A stretch of 64,000 nucleotides of DNA from a virus. A program made the translations under genes and the position numbers. Shown piece after piece: positions 48,844 through 57,003 of this stretch; within the stretch, counting starts at the first letter, position 1; each line of letters opens with the position of its first letter. The stretch lies in the IMG/VR virus record IMGVR_UViG_3300020182_000008, positions 62,001 through 126,000 of that record, one strand, 5' to 3'. The notes beneath the pieces were generated by a model. It was not told the origin of the DNA. It searched no databases and saw nothing but the letters and a program-made list of their open reading frames with translations.

Positions 48844-49374
48844 ATGAAAATAGGTTTATGTGGTACAATGAGTGTAGGTAAAACTACATTAGTTAATGAA
48901 TTAAAGAAATTAGGTCAATTTAAAGGTTTTGAGTTTGCTACTGAACGTAGTGAATATTTGCGTGATTTAGGTATTCCATTGAATACTGATTCAACATTAA
49001 ATGGTCAAACTATATTTTTAGCAGAACGTGTTGCTGAATTAATAAAAGAAAATATTATAACTGATAGAACTGTATTAGATGTTATAGCATTTACTAATTT
49101 AGCTGAATCAATTGATTGGAAAGATAAAGAATATTTTGAAGATTATGCTAGAGTATTTGTAGGTCAATATGATTATATTTTCTATATTTCTCCTGAGGGT
49201 ACTATTATGGAAGATAATGGTGTTAGAGAAACTGATTTAGAGTATAGAGAATTAATTGATCAGGCTATTATTAAAGCAATGAACACTTATGGACATAGAT
49301 GTAAAAATGTACATATGTTAAAGGGTACAACACTTGAGCGAATTGAGCAGATGCTTGGAGTAATTCAATTTTAA
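48844..49374 (+). CDS. NadR-like P-loop kinase
   Basis: 176 aa. Walker A GTMSVGKTTL (7-16), FATERSEYLRDLG with the conserved ER-S, TIFLAERVAELI and ITDRTVLDVIAFTNL are typical of the NadR ribosylnicotinamide-kinase/AAA_28 group; ETDLEYRELIDQ near the end fits its lid. Six bases separate it from the nucleotidyltransferase. Together the two resemble the halves of NadR, which makes NAD from nicotinamide riboside. Other small-molecule kinases are possible. Confidence 0.65.
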   Translation: MKIGLCGTMSVGKTTLVNELKKLGQFKGFEFATERSEYLRDLGIPLNTDSTLNGQTIFLAERVAELIKENIITDRTVLDVIAFTNLAESIDWKDKEYFEDYARVFVGQYDYIFYISPEGTIMEDNGVRETDLEYRELIDQAIIKAMNTYGHRCKNVHMLKGTTLERIEQMLGVIQF

Positions 49375-49384
49375 ATATTTATAA
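49373..49384 (+). promoter_or_regulatory. late promoter box AAATATTTATAA
   Basis: AAATATTTATAA starting at the stop of the NadR-like gene, 14 nt before the ATG at 49399. Confidence 0.5.
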
Positions 49385-49398
49385 TAAAATATTATATC

Positions 49399-50094
49399 AT
49401 GCAAGATAATTTTAGCATCCGTAATTGGAAAAATACAGTATTACACGAAGATGCCTTCAACGAAGGTGCAGGTGAAGTAGATGTATACGGATATAGAACC
49501 CAACATTTTGATATGTGCCCCGCTGCTACAACTTTATTTAAAAATATAATGGCGGGTCAATATACAGATGGTGTACCCTCAGCCAGAGAAGAAGCATCAG
49601 TTATAGCAATGGCTAAATTACATGATGCTCTTTTTAATATGGAGAAAAAAGCTCTAGGATATGGTGAGGTAGACAAATCATACTTAGATCAAGCTGAAAG
49701 ATTAGAGAACGAAATATATATGCAAGCAAGAAATCTCGATTTAGAAGATGAAGTTAAAGCATATATCCCTGGTCATATAGATAGAATTGCAAATGTTGTA
49801 GTTAATCCTGCAGATGTGTCTGAACAAGACGAGCTAGAAGATGACGATATTGAACTTGAAATCCCAGGTGAAACACCTACTGTAGATAAAAAATTACAAG
49901 CTAAAGCATCTAGACAAGATGTTAAAATTAAAGCATATAAGGAAATTACTTCTAAAATGAAGGATGCTCTTGAAAAATTCAAATCAGCAGAAGGTGATGC
50001 TAAGGAAACGGCTAAAGAAGAACTTAAAGCATTAACCCCTGAATTTCAAGCAGCTAAGAAAGAATACGAAAAACTAAAAGGCGTTAAGCTTTGA
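49399..50094 (+). CDS. tagged hypothetical protein (231 aa)
   Basis: Leader MQDNFSIRNWKNTVLHEDAF followed by NEGAGE; VLHE|D and FNE|G resemble prohead-protease sites. A conserved region YGYRTQHFDMCPAATTLFKN with IMAGQYTDG follows. Then an acidic linker and a helical Lys/Ala/Glu-rich C-terminus (FKSAEGDAKETAKEELKAL). The first 120 residues resemble a family of T4-like marine phage proteins near terminase. Function unknown. Confidence 0.6.
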   Translation: MQDNFSIRNWKNTVLHEDAFNEGAGEVDVYGYRTQHFDMCPAATTLFKNIMAGQYTDGVPSAREEASVIAMAKLHDALFNMEKKALGYGEVDKSYLDQAERLENEIYMQARNLDLEDEVKAYIPGHIDRIANVVVNPADVSEQDELEDDDIELEIPGETPTVDKKLQAKASRQDVKIKAYKEITSKMKDALEKFKSAEGDAKETAKEELKALTPEFQAAKKEYEKLKGVKL

Positions 50095-50462
50095 ACAGAA
50101 TAAATACAGTTATAATTTGTATTGCGGCTATTGCTATATTCTATATCTTAAATAAAGAATCGGATATAGACATAACCCAATATGAAACTGAAATTAACCT
50201 TTTACAAATTCAATTAAATGAATTACAAGAGGTTAACGACAGTTTACAAACTGTAGAAAAGGAATTAGAAGCCAAAATGGCTTCTTATGATAATACCATT
50301 AGAAATTTAAAAGGTCAAATAAATGTTATCAAAAAAGAAACTAAACGCAAACTTGATTCTGTTGATCAGTTTGGTGATGATGAGCTGGAACAGTTTTTCG
50401 CAAAGCGATACAAGCAGCTCAACGATTCAATTAATAAAACCAGTAGCGAAACTGGTAATTAA
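50091..50462 (+). CDS. membrane-anchored coiled-coil protein (i-spanin-like candidate)
   Basis: 123 aa from a TTG that overlaps the upstream TGA. N-terminal membrane helix (TVIICIAAIAIFYIL, about 6-20) followed by an almost continuous coiled coil (INLLQIQLNELQEVNDSLQ; EKELEAKMASYDNTIRNLK). Type II membrane topology and a second gene embedded in its 3' third are features of Rz/Rz1 pairs. Located just before the terminase gene. Assignment tentative. Confidence 0.55.
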   Translation: MNRINTVIICIAAIAIFYILNKESDIDITQYETEINLLQIQLNELQEVNDSLQTVEKELEAKMASYDNTIRNLKGQINVIKKETKRKLDSVDQFGDDELEQFFAKRYKQLNDSINKTSSETGN

Positions 50463-50751
50463 AGACTTAATTCAGTTCGATGGTTTAACTCAAGAAATGC
50501 AATCAATGCAAACCATCCTATCTGAGACAAATCAAAAATTAATTATTCAAGGAGAATTGGTATCTAATTTAAGAATACAGGTATTAAATACCCAAAGCAT
50601 GTTAGAGAAAAAAGATAACCAATTAAATTCTCAAAAAAACGCTACTATTTCTCTACAAAAGTCATTAAAAAAAGAAAGACGAAAAACCAAATTATATAAA
50701 ATCACCTCTACAATTGGAGGTGCGGCTATTCTTCTACTTTTAGTACAATAA
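50323..50751 (+). CDS. secreted coiled-coil protein with C-terminal membrane helix, overlapping the preceding gene
   Basis: 142 aa, starting 140 nt before the end of the upstream gene in another frame. N-terminal signal peptide (LILLISLVMMSWNSFSQSD; no lipobox cysteine), periplasmic coiled coil (QSMQTILSETNQKLIIQ; KKDNQLNSQKNATISLQKSL) and a C-terminal hydrophobic helix (TIGGAAILLLLVQ). Could be an envelope-spanning lysis partner of the upstream protein, though lacking the lipoprotein anchor of classic o- and u-spanins. Confidence 0.55.
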   Translation: MLSKKKLNANLILLISLVMMSWNSFSQSDTSSSTIQLIKPVAKLVIKDLIQFDGLTQEMQSMQTILSETNQKLIIQGELVSNLRIQVLNTQSMLEKKDNQLNSQKNATISLQKSLKKERRKTKLYKITSTIGGAAILLLLVQ

Positions 50752-50755
50752 ACAC

Positions 50756-52339
50756 ATGGCTGAAAATTTAAAAAGTATAATTAAAAGTGAATTTATAAAA
50801 TGTGCCAAAGATCCGGTATATTTTATGAAAAAATATTATACGATTCAACACCCACAAAGAGGTAGAATTAAATTCAATCTATACCCTTTCCAAGAAAAAG
50901 TTCTTATGCACATGCATAATGAAGACTATATTATTATTAATAAGTCTCGACAGTTAGGTATATCTACTTTATGTTCTGCATTTGCCTTATGGATGATGTT
51001 ATTTCAAAAAGATAAAAACGTGCTGTGTATCGCTACAAAGCAAGAAACAGCCAAAAACATGGTAACAAAGGTACGCTTTGCCTACGATAATTTACCACAA
51101 TGGTTGAGGATTAAAACAGTCGAACACAACAAACTATCGCTACGCCTAGCAAATGGTTCACAAATTAAAGCAACATCCGCAAGTTCAGATGCTGGTCGAT
51201 CAGAAGCAGTATCTTTGCTACTAATTGATGAGGCCGCCTTTATTGATGGAATTGATGAAATATTTGCCTCAGCTCAACAAACACTAGCCACTGGGGGTGG
51301 GTGTATCGCATTATCTACCCCATATGGTACTGGAAACTGGTTCCATTCTACATGGGTTAAAGCAGAAGCAAGAGAAAACACATTCTTACCAATTAGGTTA
51401 CCATGGACTGTACATCCAGAGCGTAGCCAACCTTGGAGAGACGAGCAAGACGTTATATTAGGGCCTAGAATGGCAGCACAAGAATGTGATTGCGATTTTA
51501 GTACCTCCGGGGATACAGTAGTAGAACCAGATATATTAAATTTTTATGAGAAAACATATATTCAAGAACCTGTTGAACGCAGGGGAATGGATGGTAACTT
51601 TTGGGTGTGGCAAATAGCAGACTATTCAAGAGACTATATGGTAGTAGCTGACGTTGCCCGTGGAGATGGAAACGATTATTCAGCATTCCACGTATTTGAT
51701 ATAGAGGAAGCAACTCAAGTTGCCGAATATAAGGCACAAGTACAAACTAAAGACTATGGTAATTTACTATATGCCGTAGCTACAGAATATAACGATGCTC
51801 TACTAGTAGTAGAAAACGCTAATATTGGGTGGGCTGTAATACAACAATTAATTGATAGAGGTTACAGAAACCTATATTATTCACCTAAAATGGATGTATC
51901 AATGACCAATGCTGATCAATATCTTTCAAGATATGAAAATGGTCAAGGTATGGTTCCTGGATTTACTACATCAATGAAGACAAGACCACTTGTTGTCTCC
52001 AAATTAGTTTCGTATCTTCATGAAAAATCTGTAACAGTTCGTTCTAAACGATTGTTAGAGGAATTAAGAACATTTATTTGGAAACATGGTAAAGCACAAG
52101 CACTATCAGGATATAACGATGATTTAACTATGGCCTTTGGTATATCAATGTTTTTAAGAGATACAGCACTACACTTTAGACAACAAGGTGTAGATATGGT
52201 TCGTGCAACATTAGGAGGAATACATTCTACTAATCACGAAGCTCCTAGAATTTATAGTGGAAACCCACAAATAAAAAATCCTTATGAAATGGAAAACCCA
52301 CGTGGAGGTAAAGAGGACATCTCCTGGTTATTAGGGTAA
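50756..52339 (+). CDS. 17: terminase large subunit gp17
   Basis: 527 aa (T4 gp17 has 610). N-terminal ATPase: NLYPFQEKVL, Walker A NKSRQLGIST (62-71), LLLIDEAAF Walker B with catalytic Glu (about 155-163), and the coupling motif ALSTPYGTGNWF. C-terminal RNase H-like nuclease: VVADVARGDGNDYSAF, LLVVENANIGW and GYNDDLTMAFG supply the acidic triad. Packages concatemeric DNA through the portal. No small terminase is seen in this window. Immediately precedes the portal gene, as in T4-like phages. Confidence 0.93.
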   Translation: MAENLKSIIKSEFIKCAKDPVYFMKKYYTIQHPQRGRIKFNLYPFQEKVLMHMHNEDYIIINKSRQLGISTLCSAFALWMMLFQKDKNVLCIATKQETAKNMVTKVRFAYDNLPQWLRIKTVEHNKLSLRLANGSQIKATSASSDAGRSEAVSLLLIDEAAFIDGIDEIFASAQQTLATGGGCIALSTPYGTGNWFHSTWVKAEARENTFLPIRLPWTVHPERSQPWRDEQDVILGPRMAAQECDCDFSTSGDTVVEPDILNFYEKTYIQEPVERRGMDGNFWVWQIADYSRDYMVVADVARGDGNDYSAFHVFDIEEATQVAEYKAQVQTKDYGNLLYAVATEYNDALLVVENANIGWAVIQQLIDRGYRNLYYSPKMDVSMTNADQYLSRYENGQGMVPGFTTSMKTRPLVVSKLVSYLHEKSVTVRSKRLLEELRTFIWKHGKAQALSGYNDDLTMAFGISMFLRDTALHFRQQGVDMVRATLGGIHSTNHEAPRIYSGNPQIKNPYEMENPRGGKEDISWLLG

Positions 52340-52340
52340 T

Positions 52341-52351
52341 TAATATTTATA
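52341..52351 (+). promoter_or_regulatory. late promoter box TAATATTTATA
   Basis: TAATATTTATA two bases after the terminase stop and 16 nt before the portal ATG at 52368; no -33 TTG. Confidence 0.55.
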
Positions 52352-52367
52352 TACATATACAATAAAA

Positions 52368-54290
52368 ATGGCAGATACTTCATTATTTGGTAGATTAAGG
52401 AGATTATTCTCTACGGATGTAGTAATCCGAAATGTAGGAGGAAATCAACTTAAAGTAGTCGATTCTAACCAAATACAATCTCTCGGACAATTACAAACAA
52501 ATTCACTATATGACCGATTTAACAAGTTATATAGTACAGTTGGTGGTCTAAACTTCACAAACCAACAACAAATTAATTTCCCATCTACCCGTATTCAGCT
52601 ATATACTGATTATGAAGCGATGGATACAGATTCAATTGTTGCTTCTGCCTTGGATATTGTTTCAGATGAATCATGCTTACGAAATGATATGGGCGAGGTA
52701 TTACAGATTCGCTCTGCAGATGAAACTGTACAAAAAATATTATATAACCTATTTTACGATGTTTTAAATATCGAGTTTAACCTATGGTCTTGGACTCGTA
52801 ACATGTTAAAATATGGTGATTTTTATCTTAAATTAGAAATATCTGAAAAATTTGGTGTATATAATGTTGTACCGTTTTCTTCTTATACTATTATTAGAGT
52901 AGAAGGTAGCGATCCTCAAAACCCATCAGATGTAAAATTCAAATATGATCCTAGCTATTCAGTATCTGAAAACCCACTAGGATTCCAACAAATATCACCT
53001 TCAATGGGTGTAAATACAGGCGAAGAAGTATTTTTCGATAATTACGAGATGGCTCACTTCCGCCTACTTTCAGACTTTAACTATCTACCTTACGGAAGAT
53101 CATATCTTGAACCGGGTAGAAAAGTATGGAAACAAATGACATTGATGGAAGATGCAATGTTAATCCACCGTATTGTAAGAGCGCCTGAAAAACGTACTTT
53201 CTTCGTGAATGTCGGTAATATCCCACCAAATGAGGTAGAGACCTACATGCAAAGAATGATCAACAAAATGAAGAAAACACCTTATGTTGATCCAAATACA
53301 GGTGATTACAATTTAAAATTCAATATGCAAAACATCTTAGAGGATTTCTATATTCCTGTTAGAGGTGGAGATGCAACTACAAGAATCGAGACCACAAAAG
53401 GTCTAGATTACGCTGCTATTGAAGACGTTACATATCTAAGAGACAAATTATTTTCAGCACTTAAAGTACCGAAAGCCTATTTAGGATATGAAGGTGATTT
53501 AGAGGGTAAAGCAACATTAGCTGCTGAAGATATTAGATTTGCTCGTACAGTAGAACGTATTCAAAAAATATTAATATCTGAATTAACTAAAATTGCTTTA
53601 GTACACTTATATGCTCAGGGGTATGATGGAGCTTCACTTACAAACTTTGAATTATCATTAACTACTCCTTCTATCATTTATGACCAAGAAAGAATAGCAT
53701 TATTGAAAGAAAAAGTTGATTTAGCTCAACAAATGACAGATAGTAAATTAGTTCCTTCTGATTGGATTTACGATAACATCTTCCACTTTAGTGAAGACCA
53801 ATATCAAGAATATAGAGATCTAATTATTGAAGATCAAAAACGTGCATTTAGAAGAAATCAAATTTCTGAAGAAGGAAACGATCCTGCAGAATCAGGTGAA
53901 GCATATGGAACACCACATGCACTAGCCTCATTATACGGAGCAGGTAGATACCCAGGCAGTAAAGGAGTGCCACAAGGATATGATGTAAACGATTCTGAAT
54001 ATCCAGATGATGCACTTGGTCGCCCCGGAGAAAATGCTTCAGACTACAATACCCAAGACAGTAATTTAGGTAGAGATACCTTAGGTAAAGACAGAATGAA
54101 AGGTAGAATGGGAGATGAAGAAAGACCTGGATTATCTAATACTGGTTTAACGATTGAGAATTTAAACACTAAAGCTGTATTCGCTAAAAACGAAAGAAGT
54201 CTAAAATCAATGTTTCCTAAACAAAAAGTATCACTTTTTGAAGGTGAAAATTTACTAGATGAGGACCAAATTCGTGAAGAAGTTGAATAG
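52368..54290 (+). CDS. 20: portal protein gp20
   Basis: 640 aa (T4 gp20: 524). Characteristic segments: INFPSTRIQLYTDYEAMDTD with SIVASALDIVSDES, FNLWSWTRNMLKYGDFYLKL, FRLLSDFNYLPYGRSYLEPG, YVDPNTGDYNLKFNM and LKVPKAYLGYEGDLEGKATL. The extra C-terminal 110 residues are Gly/Asp-rich (GRPGENASDYNTQDSNLGRD) and probably disordered. Dodecamer at the head vertex; nucleates prohead assembly and docks terminase. Confidence 0.93.
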   Translation: MADTSLFGRLRRLFSTDVVIRNVGGNQLKVVDSNQIQSLGQLQTNSLYDRFNKLYSTVGGLNFTNQQQINFPSTRIQLYTDYEAMDTDSIVASALDIVSDESCLRNDMGEVLQIRSADETVQKILYNLFYDVLNIEFNLWSWTRNMLKYGDFYLKLEISEKFGVYNVVPFSSYTIIRVEGSDPQNPSDVKFKYDPSYSVSENPLGFQQISPSMGVNTGEEVFFDNYEMAHFRLLSDFNYLPYGRSYLEPGRKVWKQMTLMEDAMLIHRIVRAPEKRTFFVNVGNIPPNEVETYMQRMINKMKKTPYVDPNTGDYNLKFNMQNILEDFYIPVRGGDATTRIETTKGLDYAAIEDVTYLRDKLFSALKVPKAYLGYEGDLEGKATLAAEDIRFARTVERIQKILISELTKIALVHLYAQGYDGASLTNFELSLTTPSIIYDQERIALLKEKVDLAQQMTDSKLVPSDWIYDNIFHFSEDQYQEYRDLIIEDQKRAFRRNQISEEGNDPAESGEAYGTPHALASLYGAGRYPGSKGVPQGYDVNDSEYPDDALGRPGENASDYNTQDSNLGRDTLGKDRMKGRMGDEERPGLSNTGLTIENLNTKAVFAKNERSLKSMFPKQKVSLFEGENLLDEDQIREEVE

Positions 54291-54293
54291 CTT

Positions 54294-54304
54294 TAATATT
54301 TATT
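54294..54304 (+). promoter_or_regulatory. late promoter box TAATATTTATT
   Basis: TAATATTTATT four bases after the portal stop, 18 nt before the ATG at 54323. Confidence 0.45.
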
Positions 54305-54322
54305 GATAGTAGCGCACTACTT

Positions 54323-55171
54323 ATGAAAATAAAACATAACAAGTACAAGAATACTGGAATTCTGTTTGAACTGTTAGTAAGAAAAATTACTGCAGATACT
54401 CTATCAAGCGGTAATTCTAAAGCAGCCTCGCTAGTAAAAAAATATTTTACTAAAAGCGAGTTAGCTAATGAAAATAAACTTTATCAGACTATCAACAATT
54501 CAATCTCTTTATCGGAAGGTAAAGCAGAGACTGTATTATCTACAGTACTTGAACTATCTAAAAAATTAGATAGAGATAGATTAGCAAAAGAAAAATACAA
54601 TTTAATTAAAGAAATTAAAGAAAATTTCGATTTAAATGACTTCTTTCAAGCTAAAATTAAAAATTATAAGCTACTAGCTTCTACTTATGTTCTGTTTGAA
54701 TCATCAAACAATAAAGGCTTCGGAAACCCCGAATCAATTATTACCTCAAAAATTACCATTTTAGAACACATCACATCTACCCCAGATTCTAAAATGTCTT
54801 TATCTCCATTAGTAGAAGAACTAATGGCCTTAGATAAAGGTACACGTGCGCTTACCTACAAAATAATGCTCGAAAAATACAACACAAAATTTGACGGGCT
54901 ATCTAAAGAACAAAAAGAAGTATTAAAAGAATATATAAATAGTGCTACGGATGCTCCAAAGCTTAAAGAATTTTTGAATTCTAAGTTTAAAAGTATATCT
55001 ACTACGCTGAAAGAAAACGTAGATAAAATAGAGGAGCCGGCACTTAAAATAAAAATTCAAGAAGTTATAAATCTTATCGATCCTATCCTAGAGACTAGAA
55101 AGTTAAAAGACGATCATTTAGTTGCGCTACTACAATATCTCGATCTTTCTAATGAAATAGTGACAGTATGA
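54323..55171 (+). CDS. head-module hypothetical protein (282 aa)
   Basis: Starts MKIKHNKYKNTGILFELLVR with KITADTL, a highly conserved N-terminus among marine T4-like phages at this place between portal and protease. All-helical throughout (KKLDRDRLAKEKYNLIKEI; YNTKFDGLSKEQKEVLKEYI). Probably part of the prohead core or a head-assembly factor by position; function not established. ATGA overlap with the next gene. Confidence 0.65.
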   Translation: MKIKHNKYKNTGILFELLVRKITADTLSSGNSKAASLVKKYFTKSELANENKLYQTINNSISLSEGKAETVLSTVLELSKKLDRDRLAKEKYNLIKEIKENFDLNDFFQAKIKNYKLLASTYVLFESSNNKGFGNPESIITSKITILEHITSTPDSKMSLSPLVEELMALDKGTRALTYKIMLEKYNTKFDGLSKEQKEVLKEYINSATDAPKLKEFLNSKFKSISTTLKENVDKIEEPALKIKIQEVINLIDPILETRKLKDDHLVALLQYLDLSNEIVTV

Positions 55172-56046
55172 AACTAAAAGTAACAGGTTTAAAGCAAGAG
55201 ATGAGCACCACTGGAACTGGTGCTTCCTTTGCAGCTGGCTCCGGCGAGCAATATGCCTCACCTAAAGCGTTTAAAATACGCAAAGATGAAATAGGCGAAC
55301 CTTTTACTGACCCCAATCCTTCTATTCCAAACCGACCTTCGAAATTCATTGACTACAAACAATTGTTTGAAAAAGCGATTGAAGAATTATATAGCCCTAT
55401 TAAAGACATGACCAGTAGTCAATCAAACATAGGCGATAATTCAGGATACGATATGGATACTCAAGACGCAGCATCTGTATTAGAATTATCTCAATTTTCA
55501 AAAGGAGAATATACTGTAGGAGATACTGAAACTGAAAAGGGTACAAAATATACTGTAACAGATATCGATCCTGAAACAGGAAGAATATCTTGGGATGTAG
55601 AATATGTTCCCGCATTCGATTCTGTCTATAAAGAATTTGACGATTTACGTAAAGTAATTGCTAAACTCGATCAAAAAACAGACGACAAAGTGGTAGACGA
55701 TATTGCTGCTAGAATCAAAACTGAATTCAACAGATATCGCACCCACATCAGAAAAAATTACCCTGAAGAATACAAAAAATTCACTATAAACGAAGCTCGT
55801 TATAGTCAATTCAAAAAGAAATCTCAATTCCGTACACCTACACAACAATTACATTCAGCTGTACGTGAAATTAGACGTAAAATTGACGAAATGACCAAAG
55901 TAGTGGCGTTTACTGAAAGAATGCGCACAGAATTAAAAGCAAGTAATGAAGGCATGTCATATCTAAATCGTACTCGTGAAGCCATTTCTAAAATAAACGA
56001 AAAATTACAAGAATTAAATAATAGAATAAAAGGTTTAACTGAATAA
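55168..56046 (+). CDS. head-module protein sharing a motif with the capsid protein (292 aa)
   Basis: Residues about 15-30 read TGTGASFAAGSGEQYASP, almost the same as the TGTGASFTPGTGEQYA segment just after the predicted maturation site of the capsid protein. The rest: a disordered segment with Pro-rich DPNPSIPNRPSKF, an acidic middle and basic helices (YRTHIRKNYPEEYKKFTINE; TQQLHSAVREIRRKIDEM) ending in a coiled coil. Likely a prohead core or capsid-interacting protein; no T4 number assigned. Confidence 0.6.
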   Translation: MKLKVTGLKQEMSTTGTGASFAAGSGEQYASPKAFKIRKDEIGEPFTDPNPSIPNRPSKFIDYKQLFEKAIEELYSPIKDMTSSQSNIGDNSGYDMDTQDAASVLELSQFSKGEYTVGDTETEKGTKYTVTDIDPETGRISWDVEYVPAFDSVYKEFDDLRKVIAKLDQKTDDKVVDDIAARIKTEFNRYRTHIRKNYPEEYKKFTINEARYSQFKKKSQFRTPTQQLHSAVREIRRKIDEMTKVVAFTERMRTELKASNEGMSYLNRTREAISKINEKLQELNNRIKGLTE

Positions 56047-56183
56047 TGGCAAAAGGTTTAACGCTTGGTAACTATTTATCCAAGCCAAAGAAAAAACGTC
56101 CAGGTGTACACGCTAAAAGCAAAACATCAAAAATAAAAAATAGTAAAAATTACGTTAAGACCTACAGAGGTCAAGGTAAATAA
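56046..56183 (+). CDS. small basic head-module protein (45 aa)
   Basis: ATG shares its A with the previous stop; TAA at 56181-56183. MAKGLTLGNYLSKPKKKRPG, then VHAKSKTSKIKNSKNYVKTY and RGQGK. This Lys-rich peptide with the LSKPKKKRPGVHxK core is conserved at this position in T4-like marine phages. May bind DNA or scaffold during head assembly. Function unknown. Confidence 0.7.
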   Translation: MAKGLTLGNYLSKPKKKRPGVHAKSKTSKIKNSKNYVKTYRGQGK

Positions 56184-56192
56184 ATATTTATA
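56182..56192 (+). promoter_or_regulatory. late promoter box AAATATTTATA, very close to the start codon
   Basis: AAATATTTATA overlaps the upstream stop and ends 3 nt before the ATG at 56196, as at 16693. If it is a -10 box, transcription would start in or near the start codon. Confidence 0.45.
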
Positions 56193-56195
56193 TAC

Positions 56196-57002
56196 ATGAC
56201 AACACAAGACTTATATACCAAACTGGTAACTGGTGAAATTACAGAACAAAAGTTCTTGTATGAAGTGCGTCGTGACGCTAGATTGCCCTGGATTACCTCA
56301 TCTAATAATTTTACAGATACAGTAAAGATCCTTAAAAATAAGGGTATGATATCTGAAAAACAAACAAAAGAATCTACAGGAAAGCAAGAAGTAGATATTA
56401 TTGCTAAAACTATTGATATGGTTAACCCATATGAATACGCTAGAGGTATGGATATTGAACTAGGTCTTGAAAACGAAGCTGTTGGTAATGTAGATATTAC
56501 AGAAGACGACGTTAAAAAAGCACAGAAAAAAGTACTTAAAAATCTTACTAAAGACCCTAACTATTACTCTAAAAAGAGAATAGCATCTATGGGTGATAGC
56601 GAATACGAAGTAGAAGTAAACGCAAAATCTATTGCTGCTTTAGAAAAGCAAAAAGGCAAAATTATCCGTGAAGGAGATGATGATGGATTCGCATCAGAAG
56701 ACGAAAGAGAAAACTATTACTTAGATTTAGACGATGTAAATGAACACGGAGAAGAATACGATAGAGTAGCTGATGTAAACGCTGATTCAACTCCACTAGA
56801 AGAAGAAAGTGTTGAAGAACTAGGTAGAACTAGAGATGCTATCTACGAAAAATACGCTAAAAAATATGGTGTTGATGTAGATGAACTTAAAGATAAAGTT
56901 GAAGCACTTAGATTAGAAGCAATCGAGGTAGACAATGAACAAGATGCAATTAATGTTCAAAAGAAAGCCCCCGATGCTGACGTTCGTATAGTAAAAAAGT
57001 AA
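56196..57002 (+). CDS. head-module hypothetical protein (268 aa)
   Basis: N-terminal MTTQDLYTKLVTGEITEQKF, LYEVRRDARLPWITSSNNFT and DTVKILKNKGMI form a conserved start seen upstream of gp21 in related phages. Residues 60-150 include DMVNPYEYARGMDIELG. The C-terminal half is acidic helices. Probably a prohead core component by position. Two bases separate it from the protease gene. Confidence 0.65.
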   Translation: MTTQDLYTKLVTGEITEQKFLYEVRRDARLPWITSSNNFTDTVKILKNKGMISEKQTKESTGKQEVDIIAKTIDMVNPYEYARGMDIELGLENEAVGNVDITEDDVKKAQKKVLKNLTKDPNYYSKKRIASMGDSEYEVEVNAKSIAALEKQKGKIIREGDDDGFASEDERENYYLDLDDVNEHGEEYDRVADVNADSTPLEEESVEELGRTRDAIYEKYAKKYGVDVDELKDKVEALRLEAIEVDNEQDAINVQKKAPDADVRIVKK

Positions 57003-57003
57003 G

